From: Closterium sp. Naga37s-1
Taxonomy: Eukaryota; Streptophyta; Zygnematophyceae; Desmidiales; Closteriaceae
Direction of reading: 5' to 3'
Assembly: GCA_947471745.1 (NCBI GenBank)
Contig: CANJKZ010000174.1
Location: 596,001 to 660,000 of the forward strand
DNA: 64,000 nt
In this document: positions 1 through 11,300 of the stretch, piece after piece
Numbering within the stretch: the first letter of the stretch is position 1
Layout: each line of letters starts with the position of its first letter
The notes under the pieces: generated by a model
What the model was told of the DNA's origin: nothing
Seen by the model: only the letters and a program-made list of their open reading frames with translations
Databases searched by the model: none
Position numbers and translations under genes: made by a program

Positions 1-2677
1 AGACTGGGGGTGCTGAGCCTGGGGGTGCTGAGACTGGGGGTGCTGAGCCTGGGGGTACTGAGCCTGAGGGTGTTGAGGCTGGGGGTGCTGAGTCTAAGGG
101 TGCGGAGTCTGGGGGTGCTGAGCCTCGGGGGGCTGCGTTGTCTGGAGGTTCTGCTGGTGCTTGGCCGAGACTGTGTCCGCAGCAGCTGCGTGAGTGGCTT
201 CTTCGGCGCGCACGCCTTCGCAGTGGAGCTACTGGAGCTGGAGGTGCTGGAGTTCCTACTGGAGCTGGTGTTCCTGGAGGTACTACAGCTACTGGTCCCG
301 GAGGTGCTCGTACCCGGGGTACTGGAGCTGCCGGGACTGGTGGTGTTGGGGGCGCTGGAGCATGAGACCCTACGGAGTCTGGAGCTGCTGGAGCTGGAGA
401 CTCTGGCGCTGGTGGCGCTGGAGCTGGAGGAGCTGGAGCGGGAAGCGCTGTGCGGACGCGATCGTACTTCGTTCCCCTGCTTCAGCAGGTTCTTGGTGTC
501 CCGTCTTCTACTAGCCTTACTCCTCCCCTCCTGTGTCCACCGCCTGACCAGTCGCAGCTACCGTTACAGCCGGCCTCCCCACTGCCTGCTCCTTGTCCTT
601 ACACTGAGCAGTCCGGCGGTCTTACAGAGCCTCATGAGCCTGCGTCTTGTCCTATCTTGCCTGTTCGCACTGCTCGTCGCGGTCCTCGGTCATGTCCTCC
701 TCCTGTCCCCGGCACGCACGCTATGGCACTCCGTCCTTCCTCTGTTCCACTGCGTGTTCCTCTGCCTGCTCCTCGAGAGTCCTTTCTTCCTGAGGCCCCT
801 GACCCTGAGTCCGACCGCGCTCGTGCTACCAGTCCCACTGTCTCTCGTCTCCTCGCCACTGCTGTCACTGACCCTTCCTTTGAGTCTGCTGCTGCGTCTG
901 CCCTCGTTGCTGAGCTACTTAACTTTGCTGCTGCCTGTCGTCTAGACTACGCCACTGCTCTTGTTGCTGAGTCTGCGTCTGCCAGTCCTCCGTCCGTCGG
1001 GGGTGAGTGTGCTCTTTGCACGGACGTCCTTGAGGACAAGCAGGAGGACTTTGAGTGTCTTGCAGCTGCTATACCTCGTTTCGCTTCCATGTTGCTCGCC
1101 CCTGAGGGAGACCCGGATGCACCAGACATCCCGACCCCGCGCTGTTACACAGAGGCGATTACGGGTCCTTACTCCTCTCAGTGGCAGGCAGCCATGGATG
1201 CCGAGATGGCATCCTGGAAGTCCACAGGCACCTACGTCAACGAGGTTCGCCCACCTGGGGCGAACATAGTCGATGGCATGTGGATTTCCAGGGTGAAGTG
1301 GCCAACGGGTTCTCCGCCTACCTTCAAGGCGCGTTACGCTGCTCGAGGCTTCAGTCAGCGACAGGGGGTTGACTACTTCCAGACCTTCTCCCCCACCCCG
1401 AAGATGACTACTCTTTGGGTGTTGCTGCACGTCGCTGCTCAGCATGACTACGAGTTGCACTCTCTGGACTTCATCACGGTGCACGATCACCCTGACTCAG
1501 TCACACATGGTGCACCAGTTCCTTCAGCACTTCGGCTTCCAGTTCTCCTCGCCACAGCCCACTCCTCTGTCTACCAGCCACTCGCTCTCAGCTCCACCTT
1601 CGGACGAGTCCGTAGAGCCGAGTGGTCCATACCCAGAGCTTGTAGGTTGCCTCATGTACTTGATGACGTGCACATGACCTGACCTCGCGTACCCTCTTAG
1701 CCTCCTGGCTCGCTACGTGTCTCCCGGTAGGCACCAAAATGTGCACTGGGATCCTGCAAAGAGGGTACTGCGTTACTTGTGCAATACGTCGGGCATGGGG
1801 CTCGTGCTTGGAGAACGGGGTCCAGTTGTCCTCACCGGTCATGCAGACGCTACCTGGGTTGACGACTCAGCTACGCAGCGGTCGTCACAGGGTTACACCT
1901 TCAGCCTTGGCTCTGGCTCTGTTTCCTGGCGGTCTACCCGCTCGTCTTCGGTGCTCAGCTCCAGTTGTGAGGCTGAGATCTACGCAAGGGGCCATGGCTG
2001 CACAGGAGCTACGCTGGCTCACCTACCTGCTGACTGACTTGGGAGAGCTGCCTCGTTCGCCTCCAGTTCTGTACGTAGACAACAAGGCCATGATTGCCTT
2101 GTGTCAGGAGCACAGACTGGAGCACAGAACAAAGCACATCGCTCTGCGATTCTTCCTTGCTTGAGAGTTGCAGCAGCGTGGCCAGCTTCGTCTTGCGTAC
2201 GTGGCCACTCGGGCCAACACTGCTGATGTATTCACCAAGGCACTTCCGCCTGGTGATCATCAGCGCTTCTCTACTGTGTTAGGCCTTGTGCTTACTTTGC
2301 CTCACTTGCTTACTTCGTGACTATGCTTGTATTGTGATCTATATATATACTTGCATGCTTACACTTGCTAGGGTATGATCACTGTATTGTTTGTTCTTTT
2401 TATATAACTCTGCATGTGCACTGGCCTTGTGGCCCTTTGGTTGTGCTCGGACTATGTGATGACTTTGTGATCCACCCTGAGCTTGCTTTGCTTTTCTTGA
2501 CTGGTCTTGTGACCACTTGTTCTCCCCTACTTTGCCTATGGGGGTGTGTCAAAATGTTATATAGTTTATATTGTGTAGGCTATAGTGGGGTAGCCCATAA
2601 GGGGTACAACCCAATTAGGGTTAGTACTTGTACCCAACTCTTTGCTAGTTCATTCATTCTCGTTCAGTATTCTGACA
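1..2677 (+). mobile_element. Ty1/copia retrotransposon, 3' part, decayed
   Basis: The window opens inside the Gly/Ala-coding linker between integrase and reverse transcriptase. Read in the frame of 450-1682, it then shows a Ser/Pro-rich stretch and the start of the RT domain, with motifs MWISRVKW and KARYAARGFSQRQGVD. Next to the better preserved copy at 56251-64000, about 0.4 kb of RT is missing at about 1478: the sequence jumps from LHSLDF to the region before the RNase H connection, so the YVDD catalytic box is lost. RNase H remains to about 2320 but is broken by frameshifts and by TGA codons at 1675-1677 and 2162-2164. The 3' LTR is 2547-2677. The element cannot be autonomous. The 5' half lies outside the window. 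Confidence 0.93.
2547..2677 (+). repeat. 3' LTR (131 bp) of the first copia element
   Basis: It begins TGTCAAAATG and ends TCTGACA, preceded by a purine run (TATGGGGGTG) that fits a polypurine tract. It is recognisably the same LTR family as 49250-49620, 56251-56383 and 63868-64000, sharing the core GGCTGTAGTGGGGTAG-like block and the block TAGTTCATTCATTCT near the end. It has diverged from the 56-kb copy at many positions, so this element is older. Confidence 0.85.
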
Positions 2678-4764
2678 GGAATGAAATGGAGTGTTGGAGT
2701 AAGCAGGAATTAAATTAGGCATTCCCGAAGGTGCACCTGTATCGCACCCGCTTCCACCGAAGCAACAATAGCAGTAGTATCGGATCAGCCCATACAGGGC
2801 AGGAAGGTCAATGGTCGCAAAGGTCAATTGTCGCGACTGTTGACCATTTGGACTGAACGGTAACACGCGAGCAGGGCCTCATATTCACTTTTAGGGTCGT
2901 GAATCAATCAGGTTCCCCCTCTATAGAAACCCTGATTGACAGTGTTCCTAAGAAAAAAATCCTGAAAGATCAGTGTATCCTTTGGAAAAAGCCTGATGCA
3001 TCAGTGTTCCACTAGAAAAAAGGCTGATAATATTAAAAGGTCCTAATTTTAAATAATAAGTCTCTACCAGCCTTTCAAAACAAAGCTTAGCTAACAGGAC
3101 TCATGAATCATCATCGGAATCAATGTCATCATCACTGCCACTCGGTGTAAATCGTGCCGCGGCCTGCCTGTTTAGAAGGACCAGGATCAGATGGAGACTC
3201 CTGCGTGCCGGCAATCACGGGCGACGATTGTTGGTCGGCTGGCGAAGGCGGGGTAGCTCCATCGTCAGCGCCCTTTGTCCGCCATGGTAGCGTTGACTGC
3301 GTGCGTGTATCGGGCGGTTCTCTTGGCCACGGGATCGGGAGCGGTTTTTTCTGCTGGAGGCGGCGAGCTGTCCTGCTCCATGACTGACATTGTCGGGGAA
3401 GCACACAGCCCATCCTCATCAATGTGTTCGAACGGGATCTTGTCGGGCAGTTCGAGTTCTGGTGGCTTCTCCTTGTCGTTGACTTTGTGCTAAGCTCGAA
3501 AACAACAAATCGAGGCCGGTAACAGCTTCAGAACGGTCGACAGGCGGCTGATGATGCGCATCACTGCCGTGTTCGCCGTTATTTTCCATGCCGTCATGGT
3601 GTTCTAGCATGGTAAGCAGCGGGGACGGCCTCACATCAAACCTAGAGACAAGGGGAAATGCAAGGGATTGCACGGGCATAACACAAGCCACGGCTGGCTG
3701 CCTCTTGATACACTAGGAAGAAAGGGGGAAACCCCTTTCGCATGCAAAGCTTGGAGCAGAAGGGGCCCCTGGATGGCGGAAACGGCGTGGAAGCATCCCC
3801 ACCTTGACGTCAAGAAGAATGGCACAGTGCTTGCCAGCACAGCCCAATCCTAACGCGTCGCAGGTGATGGCAACGGTGCATGAACCTTGCCAGCCCTCCA
3901 GCACCACATGGTGGCCACGTTCGGATTGGCCAAGACTTTAAGCTGCAGCGAACGGCCCAATGGTGTGAGGCGCCGCACCAACAAAACACCTCTCAACGTG
4001 AACACGAGGCTGAATTTGTTAGGTTGGTCCCGCCACGCGGTGCTTGCACCGCAGGAATCTTTGATTCCCGGTAATTGCAGTCAAATCCACACGGCACAGG
4101 TTAGAATCACTTTCTGTGTTAGTTCCGTTACAACGCTGTTGAATCAGTGTACTTGGGAAAAAAAAAGCACGGAAAATCAGTGTGGCCTAACAAAAAAGGC
4201 TGAAAAATCAGGCCCACAAAAATCTAAACTCTGAAAAATCAGCGTAGGTGAAAAAAGGATTGCCAGAATCAGGAATTATCATAGTACCCTAGGACCTTTT
4301 ATCCGGAGAATCAGGATATCCTCCAGTCCTTCATAAGCGTTGGTGATACCCCTTTCGAACCCCATTCAGACTTTCCTATGAGCAACCATCAAAGGACACG
4401 AATGGAATGGAACACATCTAAAACACCCGTGATCCTCCTGCTCCACTCACCCTTCCCCTCCACTCCTCTGATATTTCCCTACCTCACCAACCCTTGCCGG
4501 CAAAGGAAATCTATTCATCCACCCCTCTTCTACATCCCGTAAAAATACCATTGTGCTCCACTCCCTGAACTACACTCTCATTCACCTCACCCACCGCCAT
4601 TCCACTCGCCTTCCTATCATTTCTGGAAAATCGCAGCAGCCACCTCTTGAATGCGCTGCACTCACACTCACACCACCACTTTTTGCCCACTAGTCCACTT
4701 CCCCCTCTGCTCTTGTATGCCTTCTCGGTTTCTTTTCCCCCTCAGTACCACTGCTTTCTTGCTA
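2678..4764. other. gene-free stretch with repeated Ts/As-rich CTGAAAAATCAG motifs
   Basis: No convincing gene is seen. Two AT-rich blocks (about 2890-3045 and 4110-4310) hold spaced repeats of a motif like CTGAAAAATCAG followed by an A-run and GGCTGA. The same motif occurs inside the small DNA transposon at 49341-49572. The 1-kb segment between them is GC-rich, has only short ORFs and resembles no family I know. This may be the relic of a larger hAT-type element; clear terminal repeats and a target duplication were not found, so this remains an inference. From about 4430 the sequence is C/T-rich. Confidence 0.4.
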
Positions 4765-5285
4765 CTCCTCTTTCCCCTCCTCCCCCACGTCATCTATTGC
4801 CTGTTTCGCCAGCTCATAACCAATCAGCAAGGTTCATCACCCCAAGGGGAACAGTACAGAAGAACCAGCCAGCAACGGTAGAGCACTGCACTGTCATCCA
4901 CCAAAGCTGGTTGCTCCTTACTGCCTCCTCCTTGCCTCCTTACTGCCTCCTCCTTGCCTCCTTACTGCCTCCTCCTTGCCTCCTTACAGCCTCCTCCTTG
5001 CCTCCTTACTGCCTCCTCCTTGCCTCCTTACTGCCTCCTCCTTGCCTCCTTACTGCCTCCTCCTTGCCTCCTTACTGCCTCCTCCTTGCCTCCTTACTGC
5101 CTCCTCCTTGCCTCCTTACTGCCTCCTCCTTGCCTCCTTATTGCCTCCTCCTTGCCTCCTTAATGCTTCCTCCTTGCCCCTGCTCCTCCTGCTCCTGCTC
5201 CACTACGCCTCTTTCCCCTCCTCCCCCACATCATCTATCGCCTGCTTGGCCAGCTCATACCCAGCAAAGTTCATCTCCTCCCCCC
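4765..5285 (-). repeat. copies of the 3' end of SAMTL-like exon 7, plus 22-bp minisatellite
   Basis: Downstream of the stop codon of the carrier gene, about 4765-4840 and 5205-5280 repeat the coding end of exon 7 (codons for FAGYELAKQAIDDVGEEG) in degraded form. Between them, 4918-5165 is about eleven copies of a 22-bp unit made of CTGCCTCCTCC plus TTGCCTCCTTA. The minisatellite may have grown from the C/T-rich flank of one copy. Confidence 0.7.
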
Positions 5286-5363
5286 TCTCCCCCCCCTTCG
5301 CAACTCCTCGTATCCCTCGCTCCTCTCCTCCCCCGACTCCTTTTCCTTAACTGTTCCCCTCTA

Positions 5364-8300
5364 TTACGCCTCTGTCCCCTCCTCCCCCACATCATCTATC
5401 GCCTGCTTCGCTAGCTCATACCCAGCAAAGTTCATCGCTCCAAGGGGAGCGATCCAGAAGAACCGTGGCAGCCAGCCTTTATACAGTGCCCCCACCCCCT
5501 TCGTGGCCAATAGGTTCGCGCCAACTGTCAGCATGCCGGCCGCTGCCACCCCGGGCGGCGACGTCATCATGCGCGTCTTGATGACGTCGAATGGCGTGAT
5601 GGCGATCGCTGCCATGCCGCCCGAGAAGCCGCCCAGGAGAAGGGTTTCCCAGGGGGCGAGCTCCCTGCGGAGCACATGGCGAGTGACCTGCGATGGGGAA
5701 AGAATGGAAGCAAGTGACATTCTCAAACAGCAGTCGAATCCGAGAAGCCGCCGAGCAGGAAGTCTCCCAGGGGGCGAGCTCCCGGCGCAGCACATGGCGA
5801 GTGACCTGCGATGGGGAGAGTGGGAGAGGGAGAAGGGAGCAGCAGTGATTCTTTCAGCTCAAACGACAAGCAGAGAGAGCAAGACGCTGCTGAGCAGCAG
5901 GGCTTCTCTGAGGGGCGAGCCCCCTGCGGAGCACATGGCGAGTGATCTGCGATGGATGGGAGGAGAGGGAGTAGGGAACAACAGTGATCCTTTCAGCTCA
6001 GACGACAAGTAGAGAATCCAAGAAGCTGCTCAGCAGGAGGGTTTCCCAGGGGGCTAGCTCCCTGTACAGCACATGACGAGTGACCTGGGATGGATGTGAG
6101 GAGAGGGAGTAGGGAAGGGCAATGATCCTTGCAGCGCAACCGACAAACAGAGGGTCCAAGAAGCTGCTTACAGCAGCCCAGGACTCTCTGTCACTTCCCA
6201 ACACAACACGGCCATAGTGCCTCAAAACGGTCCCCTCACCCCGCACTTGGCCTCTACCTCTATCAACTCACCCGCTTGACTTGCAGGTAGATGAGCATGC
6301 CAAACACGTAGAAGGGCACTTCTCGGCACAGCGTGGCGGTGGTGCCTCGGAACAGCCCTTTCACGCCGCCCTCCTTGAGCGTCGCCTTGAGCGCTGCCCC
6401 CGTGCTGCTGTACAGCCCTGCCTGCAGCTGCTGCTTCAGCACCTCACAGGGAATGCGGAGAGCCGTTCCCAACACAGTGGAGCAGAGAGAGGCCACTGGT
6501 TGGATCTGGGGGGAGCGAACGAAGGGAGGGGCGGGGGGAAGGGGGGGACAAGAAGGAAAGGAGGTGGTTGGGCGCCTGTGAGTGCTGCTGTACAGGCTTG
6601 GCTGCAGAGGGTCGTTCCCAACACCGTGGAGCAGAGTGATGCCGCTGGTTGGACCTGCGAGTATGTGAAGAGGCGGGGTGAAGGGGAAGAGAGGAAAGGT
6701 GGTTAAGAGCCTGTGCGTGCTGCTGCTGTACAGCCCTGCCTGCAGCTGCTGCTTCAGCACGTTCCCAATACTGTTGAGCAGAGCGATGCCACCGGTTGGA
6801 CCTGAGAGTTAGAAGGGGAAGAAGGTTGAGACGGGGGAAATGGGGGAACAAGAATGAAGGATGATTGCGGCCCTGTGAGTGCTGGCGTAGCTGCTGCTGC
6901 AACGCGCCATCGAGAGTGCAGCACAAGGAAGCAAGCATGTGCCATGTGGAGGTGGGTGGGAGTATCAAGATAGAACTGGAAATCGAGAGGGAGCCCCTAT
7001 TCAAGACTCTCAACAATGGATGGAGAATGTATGGCATCGAGCGGCGGATCTGCCTCATGGGGCAACCCATGTCTGGTACTCCCTGAAATGTTGAAACTTC
7101 CTACAGAATGTCTCACAGAGACAGGGACTTGCACATCCGGGCGGAGGAGGAGCCTATATTGAGTCAACCCACACCTGGTACTCTGTGAGATTCGGCAGCA
7201 TGCTGGTCAGAAGCATCTTGGAAGCTTCGTACGCGCCCGTGCGCAACCCGTGGCTTGCAAACTGCCCCAGGATGGCCGGTGGTGCCCCCCGGTACAATCC
7301 CTGAATGCCGATGGATGGTACGGATCGCACCACCTCTGAAAGCGAGGCTGAGGAGGCTTGTACCCGCGTCTGGTGGTGGGAGCATAGAGAGAGGGGAATG
7401 GGAAGATCTGAGCTCCCTAGTACAGCCCCTGGATACCAATCGACGGCACAGATCACACCACCTCTGAGAGCGACGCTGAGGAGGCTTGCACGCAGGTCTG
7501 GTCGAGGTGATAAGGAAGAGAGGGAAAATATATAGAGCCGAAAAAGGGAGGGAGGAGAAAGAGAGGAGAGCTGAGAGGGGCGTGGGAGGGGATGGTGGGT
7601 GGGTGGGAGTAGTGGATAGAGCCATCTTGACTAAAAGCGTCAGGAACTGTACCTTTAACAGCCCGCCGTTTCTTACTGTCACAGTTGTCTTTCTGTCACG
7701 ACCACTTGTATCGAATTCAAGAACTCCATTGATCGACCTATATTGATAAGATAGCCTACTCTTCACATCACACTCCGTACAGTAAAGCCCTTGGTATCCT
7801 TCCTTCCAGAAACGCTCACCTTCCTTACAATCACAGCCACCTGCTTTACAGTCACACTTGTGGGAAATGAGAGTTAGAATAGAAGTTGTATCTTGATTGA
7901 GAATGATGGGGGTATACATAGTTGGAGGTTGGATACTAGCCTTGGTTGGCATTATTGGACCCCAACCAAGAAGTTGAGTTGGGTGATTATTGGTGGGGTC
8001 CAATAATGTTGGCCAAGGTGGGGTTGGCCAACATTATTGGAGGGAGCCAATAATTCTACCCAACCCAACCTTTTGGTGTCCAATAATTGGACCAAGGTTG
8101 GGTTCCAACCTACAAACTGGGTTACCCCTGTTTGTACACCCAAACTAAGTTTGGGTGCTTATCTCTAGCCTATCCTATAGCATATATGCAGGTTACAAGA
8201 GGAGAGATATTCTAACACAACCCCTTAACCTGCAGATATGTGGACAGGCTAGAGAGTAGCAACCCCTGAATTAAGGCACGCCGGGAGGGGCGAGGCCGAT

Positions 8301-11300
8301 GAGACGGAGAAGAGCAGAGTGCGCAGGGCGGAGAAGGGCTTTGGTAAATATATCAGCCAAGTTGGCCGCGGCAGCGATCTTGCGGACGGCAATGAGGCCT
8401 TGCTGGACGAGGTCACGGATGAAGAAGTAGCGGAGCTCGATGTGCTTGGAGCGGCCGTGAAAGACTGGGTCCTGGGTGAGGTGGATGGTGCTGGCATTGT
8501 CACACCAGAGTGTGGGACAGCGCTGCGGGGCACCAAGCTCGGCGAGAAGAAAGCAGAGCCAACGGGACTCTTGGGCAGCCATAGTGCCAGCATAGAGTTC
8601 GGCTTCGCAGGATGAGAGGGCAACGACAGAGGAGCGAGTAGAACGCCAGCTGATAAGTCCGCTGCCAAGCGTGAAACCATAGCCTTGTGAGGAGCGGCGG
8701 TCTGGCTGGGAGTCCGCCCAGGAGGAATCACTGAAGCCAGAGAGAAGGGGAGGGGAGGAACCACCCAATGTAAGGGCGTGATCCTTGGTGCCCCGGAGGT
8801 AGCGGAGAACTCGCTTAGCGGCAGTCCAGTGTTCCTCAGTGTGGCGGCCGGAGCCGACGAACCGAGCGAGGACGCTGATGGGGTAGGCAAGGTCGGGGCG
8901 AGTGCACATCATCGCGTACATCAGCGACCCGACGAGTTCGGCATAGGGACGGGAGGAGGCGGAGGGGGAGGTGGGTGGCGCCAGCTGGTGACCGAAGGGG
9001 AGGGGGGTGGAGACCGGTTTGGCCTGCGCCATCTCGAACTTCTCCAGCACCTGGCCGATGTAATGGGACTGGGAGAGGGTGATGGTGCGGGCGGATCGGT
9101 CGCGAGTGATGGTCATGCCGAGGTAGTTCTGCAGCGGACCAAGGTCCTTGCACTTGAGACGGTCCTGAAGGGACTGCTTCACCTGGTCCATGTCGGTCCT
9201 GGAATCAGCAAGCAGGATCATGTCGTCAACATAGACCGAGATGAAGAAGCGAGGGGAAGAGCGGATGAAGAGGCTGGCATCGGAGTGGGAGGCAGAGAAA
9301 CCGAGGGACTGGAGAGTGGTAGACAGCTTGGCATGCCATTCTCGTGGTGCCTGCTTCAGACCATAGACTGGTCGACGTAGTTGCCAGACGGTATTGCCGG
9401 GGAAAGCAGCGTGAAACCCGGGAGGTCGGCGTAGGAAAATACGCTCGTGCAGCTCGCCTTGCAAGAATGCGTTGGAGACGTCCATGGAGTCAATCTCCAT
9501 GTTGTCGCGCGCACCAACGTCGAGAAGGGCGCGAAGGGTAGGTGGCTTAACGGTAGGGGCGAATGTGAACCAGTAGTCCTCAGCCCAAGTCTGTGTAAAG
9601 CCTTTGGCGACATAGCGGGCCTTGTAGACTGGTTCTTCTCCCGGCAGCTGTTTTACTCGGAAGATCCACTTGCCCTCGACAAGGTTGGCGTCAGGAGGGA
9701 GGGGCACATCGATGAAAGAGTCATTGCGGATGAAGGCCTCACATTCCAGGAAGATGGCGGCTATCCATTTGTCGGCATCTGGGCAGGTGGTAGCTTCCTG
9801 GAAGGTGGAGGGGACGAAGATGGTGGGAGCGGAGACTGCGGCAAGGATAAGAGCGCCGAGGAAGTCAGGGTAGAGGGGGGTGAGAGAGGGAGTGTGGCGC
9901 TGGACCATAGTAAGTTCCTCATGGAAGTCTTCTAGTAGGTTGAGGGAGGGAGAAGGCGGTGTGCCAAGGATGGGATCAAGGGAGCGGGTGTGCATGCGAG
10001 GGAGGAGGAAGGGTGAGGAGCGGGCAGTCGCCCTCCGCCGCTGCTGCTGTTGGTGCTGCTGAAGCCCCTGCTGCTGCTGCGGCTGCTGCTCCTCCTGCTG
10101 CTGCTGCCCCTGCTGCTGCCCCAGCTGCTGCCCCTGCTGCTGCCCCGGCTGCTGCCGCAGCTGCTGCTGCCCCTGCTGCTGCGGCGGCTGCTGCTGCTGC
10201 TGCTGCTGCGGCTGCTGCTGCTGCTGCTGCTGCTGTTGGGATGAAGGAGAGGGAGGGGAGGAGGGGAAGGGGAGAGGGGGGGCGGCGGAGTGGGCAGGGG
10301 ATGCAGGTGCAGTAGGATCGTAGATGTCAGCAGAGGAGGGCGGTGGAGGTGGAGCAGGGAGAGGTGGTAGTAGAGGCGCAGGAGGGAGGAGGGGAGGGAG
10401 GACAGTGTCGGTCCAGGCGAGAGGACGGGTAGGAGAAGGGAGGGGGTCTGGTGGTGGAGAGGAGTAGTACGGGGTGGTTTCGTCAAAGACGACGTCAATG
10501 CTGCGGATGAGGCGACCGGAGGGAGGGTGGAGGAAGAGATAGCCAGGCGAGTCGCGGTTGTGTCCGAGATAGACACACTCGAGGGCGCGGGAAGCGAGCT
10601 TGCCGTGGGTGCGGTCAGAAGGAGGGATAAGAACGTGTGCCTTGCAGCCCCAGACACGGAGACCGGCAGCGTCAGGTTTCGTGCCTGACCAGAGTTCCGT
10701 GGGGGTGATGGCAGTGTGTTGAGGATGAGAGTGAAGGTTGAGGAGGAGGGCAGCATGGAGTAGAGCATAGCCCCAGAGGGAAGGAGGGGTGGAGGCGTGA
10801 GCGAGGAGGCAACGAGCGATTTTGGTGATTTCGCGAATGCGGCTTTCTGCGACACCATTCTGCTGCGGGGAGTGGGGAAGGGTGTGGGTCTGTTGGATGC
10901 CATGGGTGGCGCAGTAGTGGGAGAGGGTGCGGTTGAGGAATTCTCCGCCGCCGTCAGAGTGAAGGGGGCCGATGGGACGGTTGAAGTGGGCGCGGCATTG
11001 CTCTGCCCAGTGGGTGATCACAGTCGGTGCCTGGTCTTTCGTGTGGAGGAGGAAAATGGAGGAGTAGCGGCTGTGGTCGTCTACGAGGACCAGCATGTAG
11101 CGATGGCCCTGACGGGAGCGAGTGGGAGAGGGTCCCCAGAGGTCCATATGGACTAGGTCAATGGGAGCGGGAGCAAAGGATGGGTGGCTGTGGTGGGGAG
11201 ACTGTTTGAGTTTGCCGTGGATGCAGGAGGGGCATGGAGGGGCTGGAGAGGAAGGGAGGGGAGGGAGAGTGGGAGGGAGGCTGTGAAGGAGGCGAGAGGT

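Noticed and set aside
450-1682. Independent gene of 410 codons
   Set aside because: It aligns throughout with the RT region of the copia element at 60621-63638 and contains a deletion joint.
4647-5414. Plus-strand Leu/Pro/Ser-rich protein
   Set aside because: It is the translation of the 22-bp C/T-rich minisatellite and the antisense of exon 7 copies.
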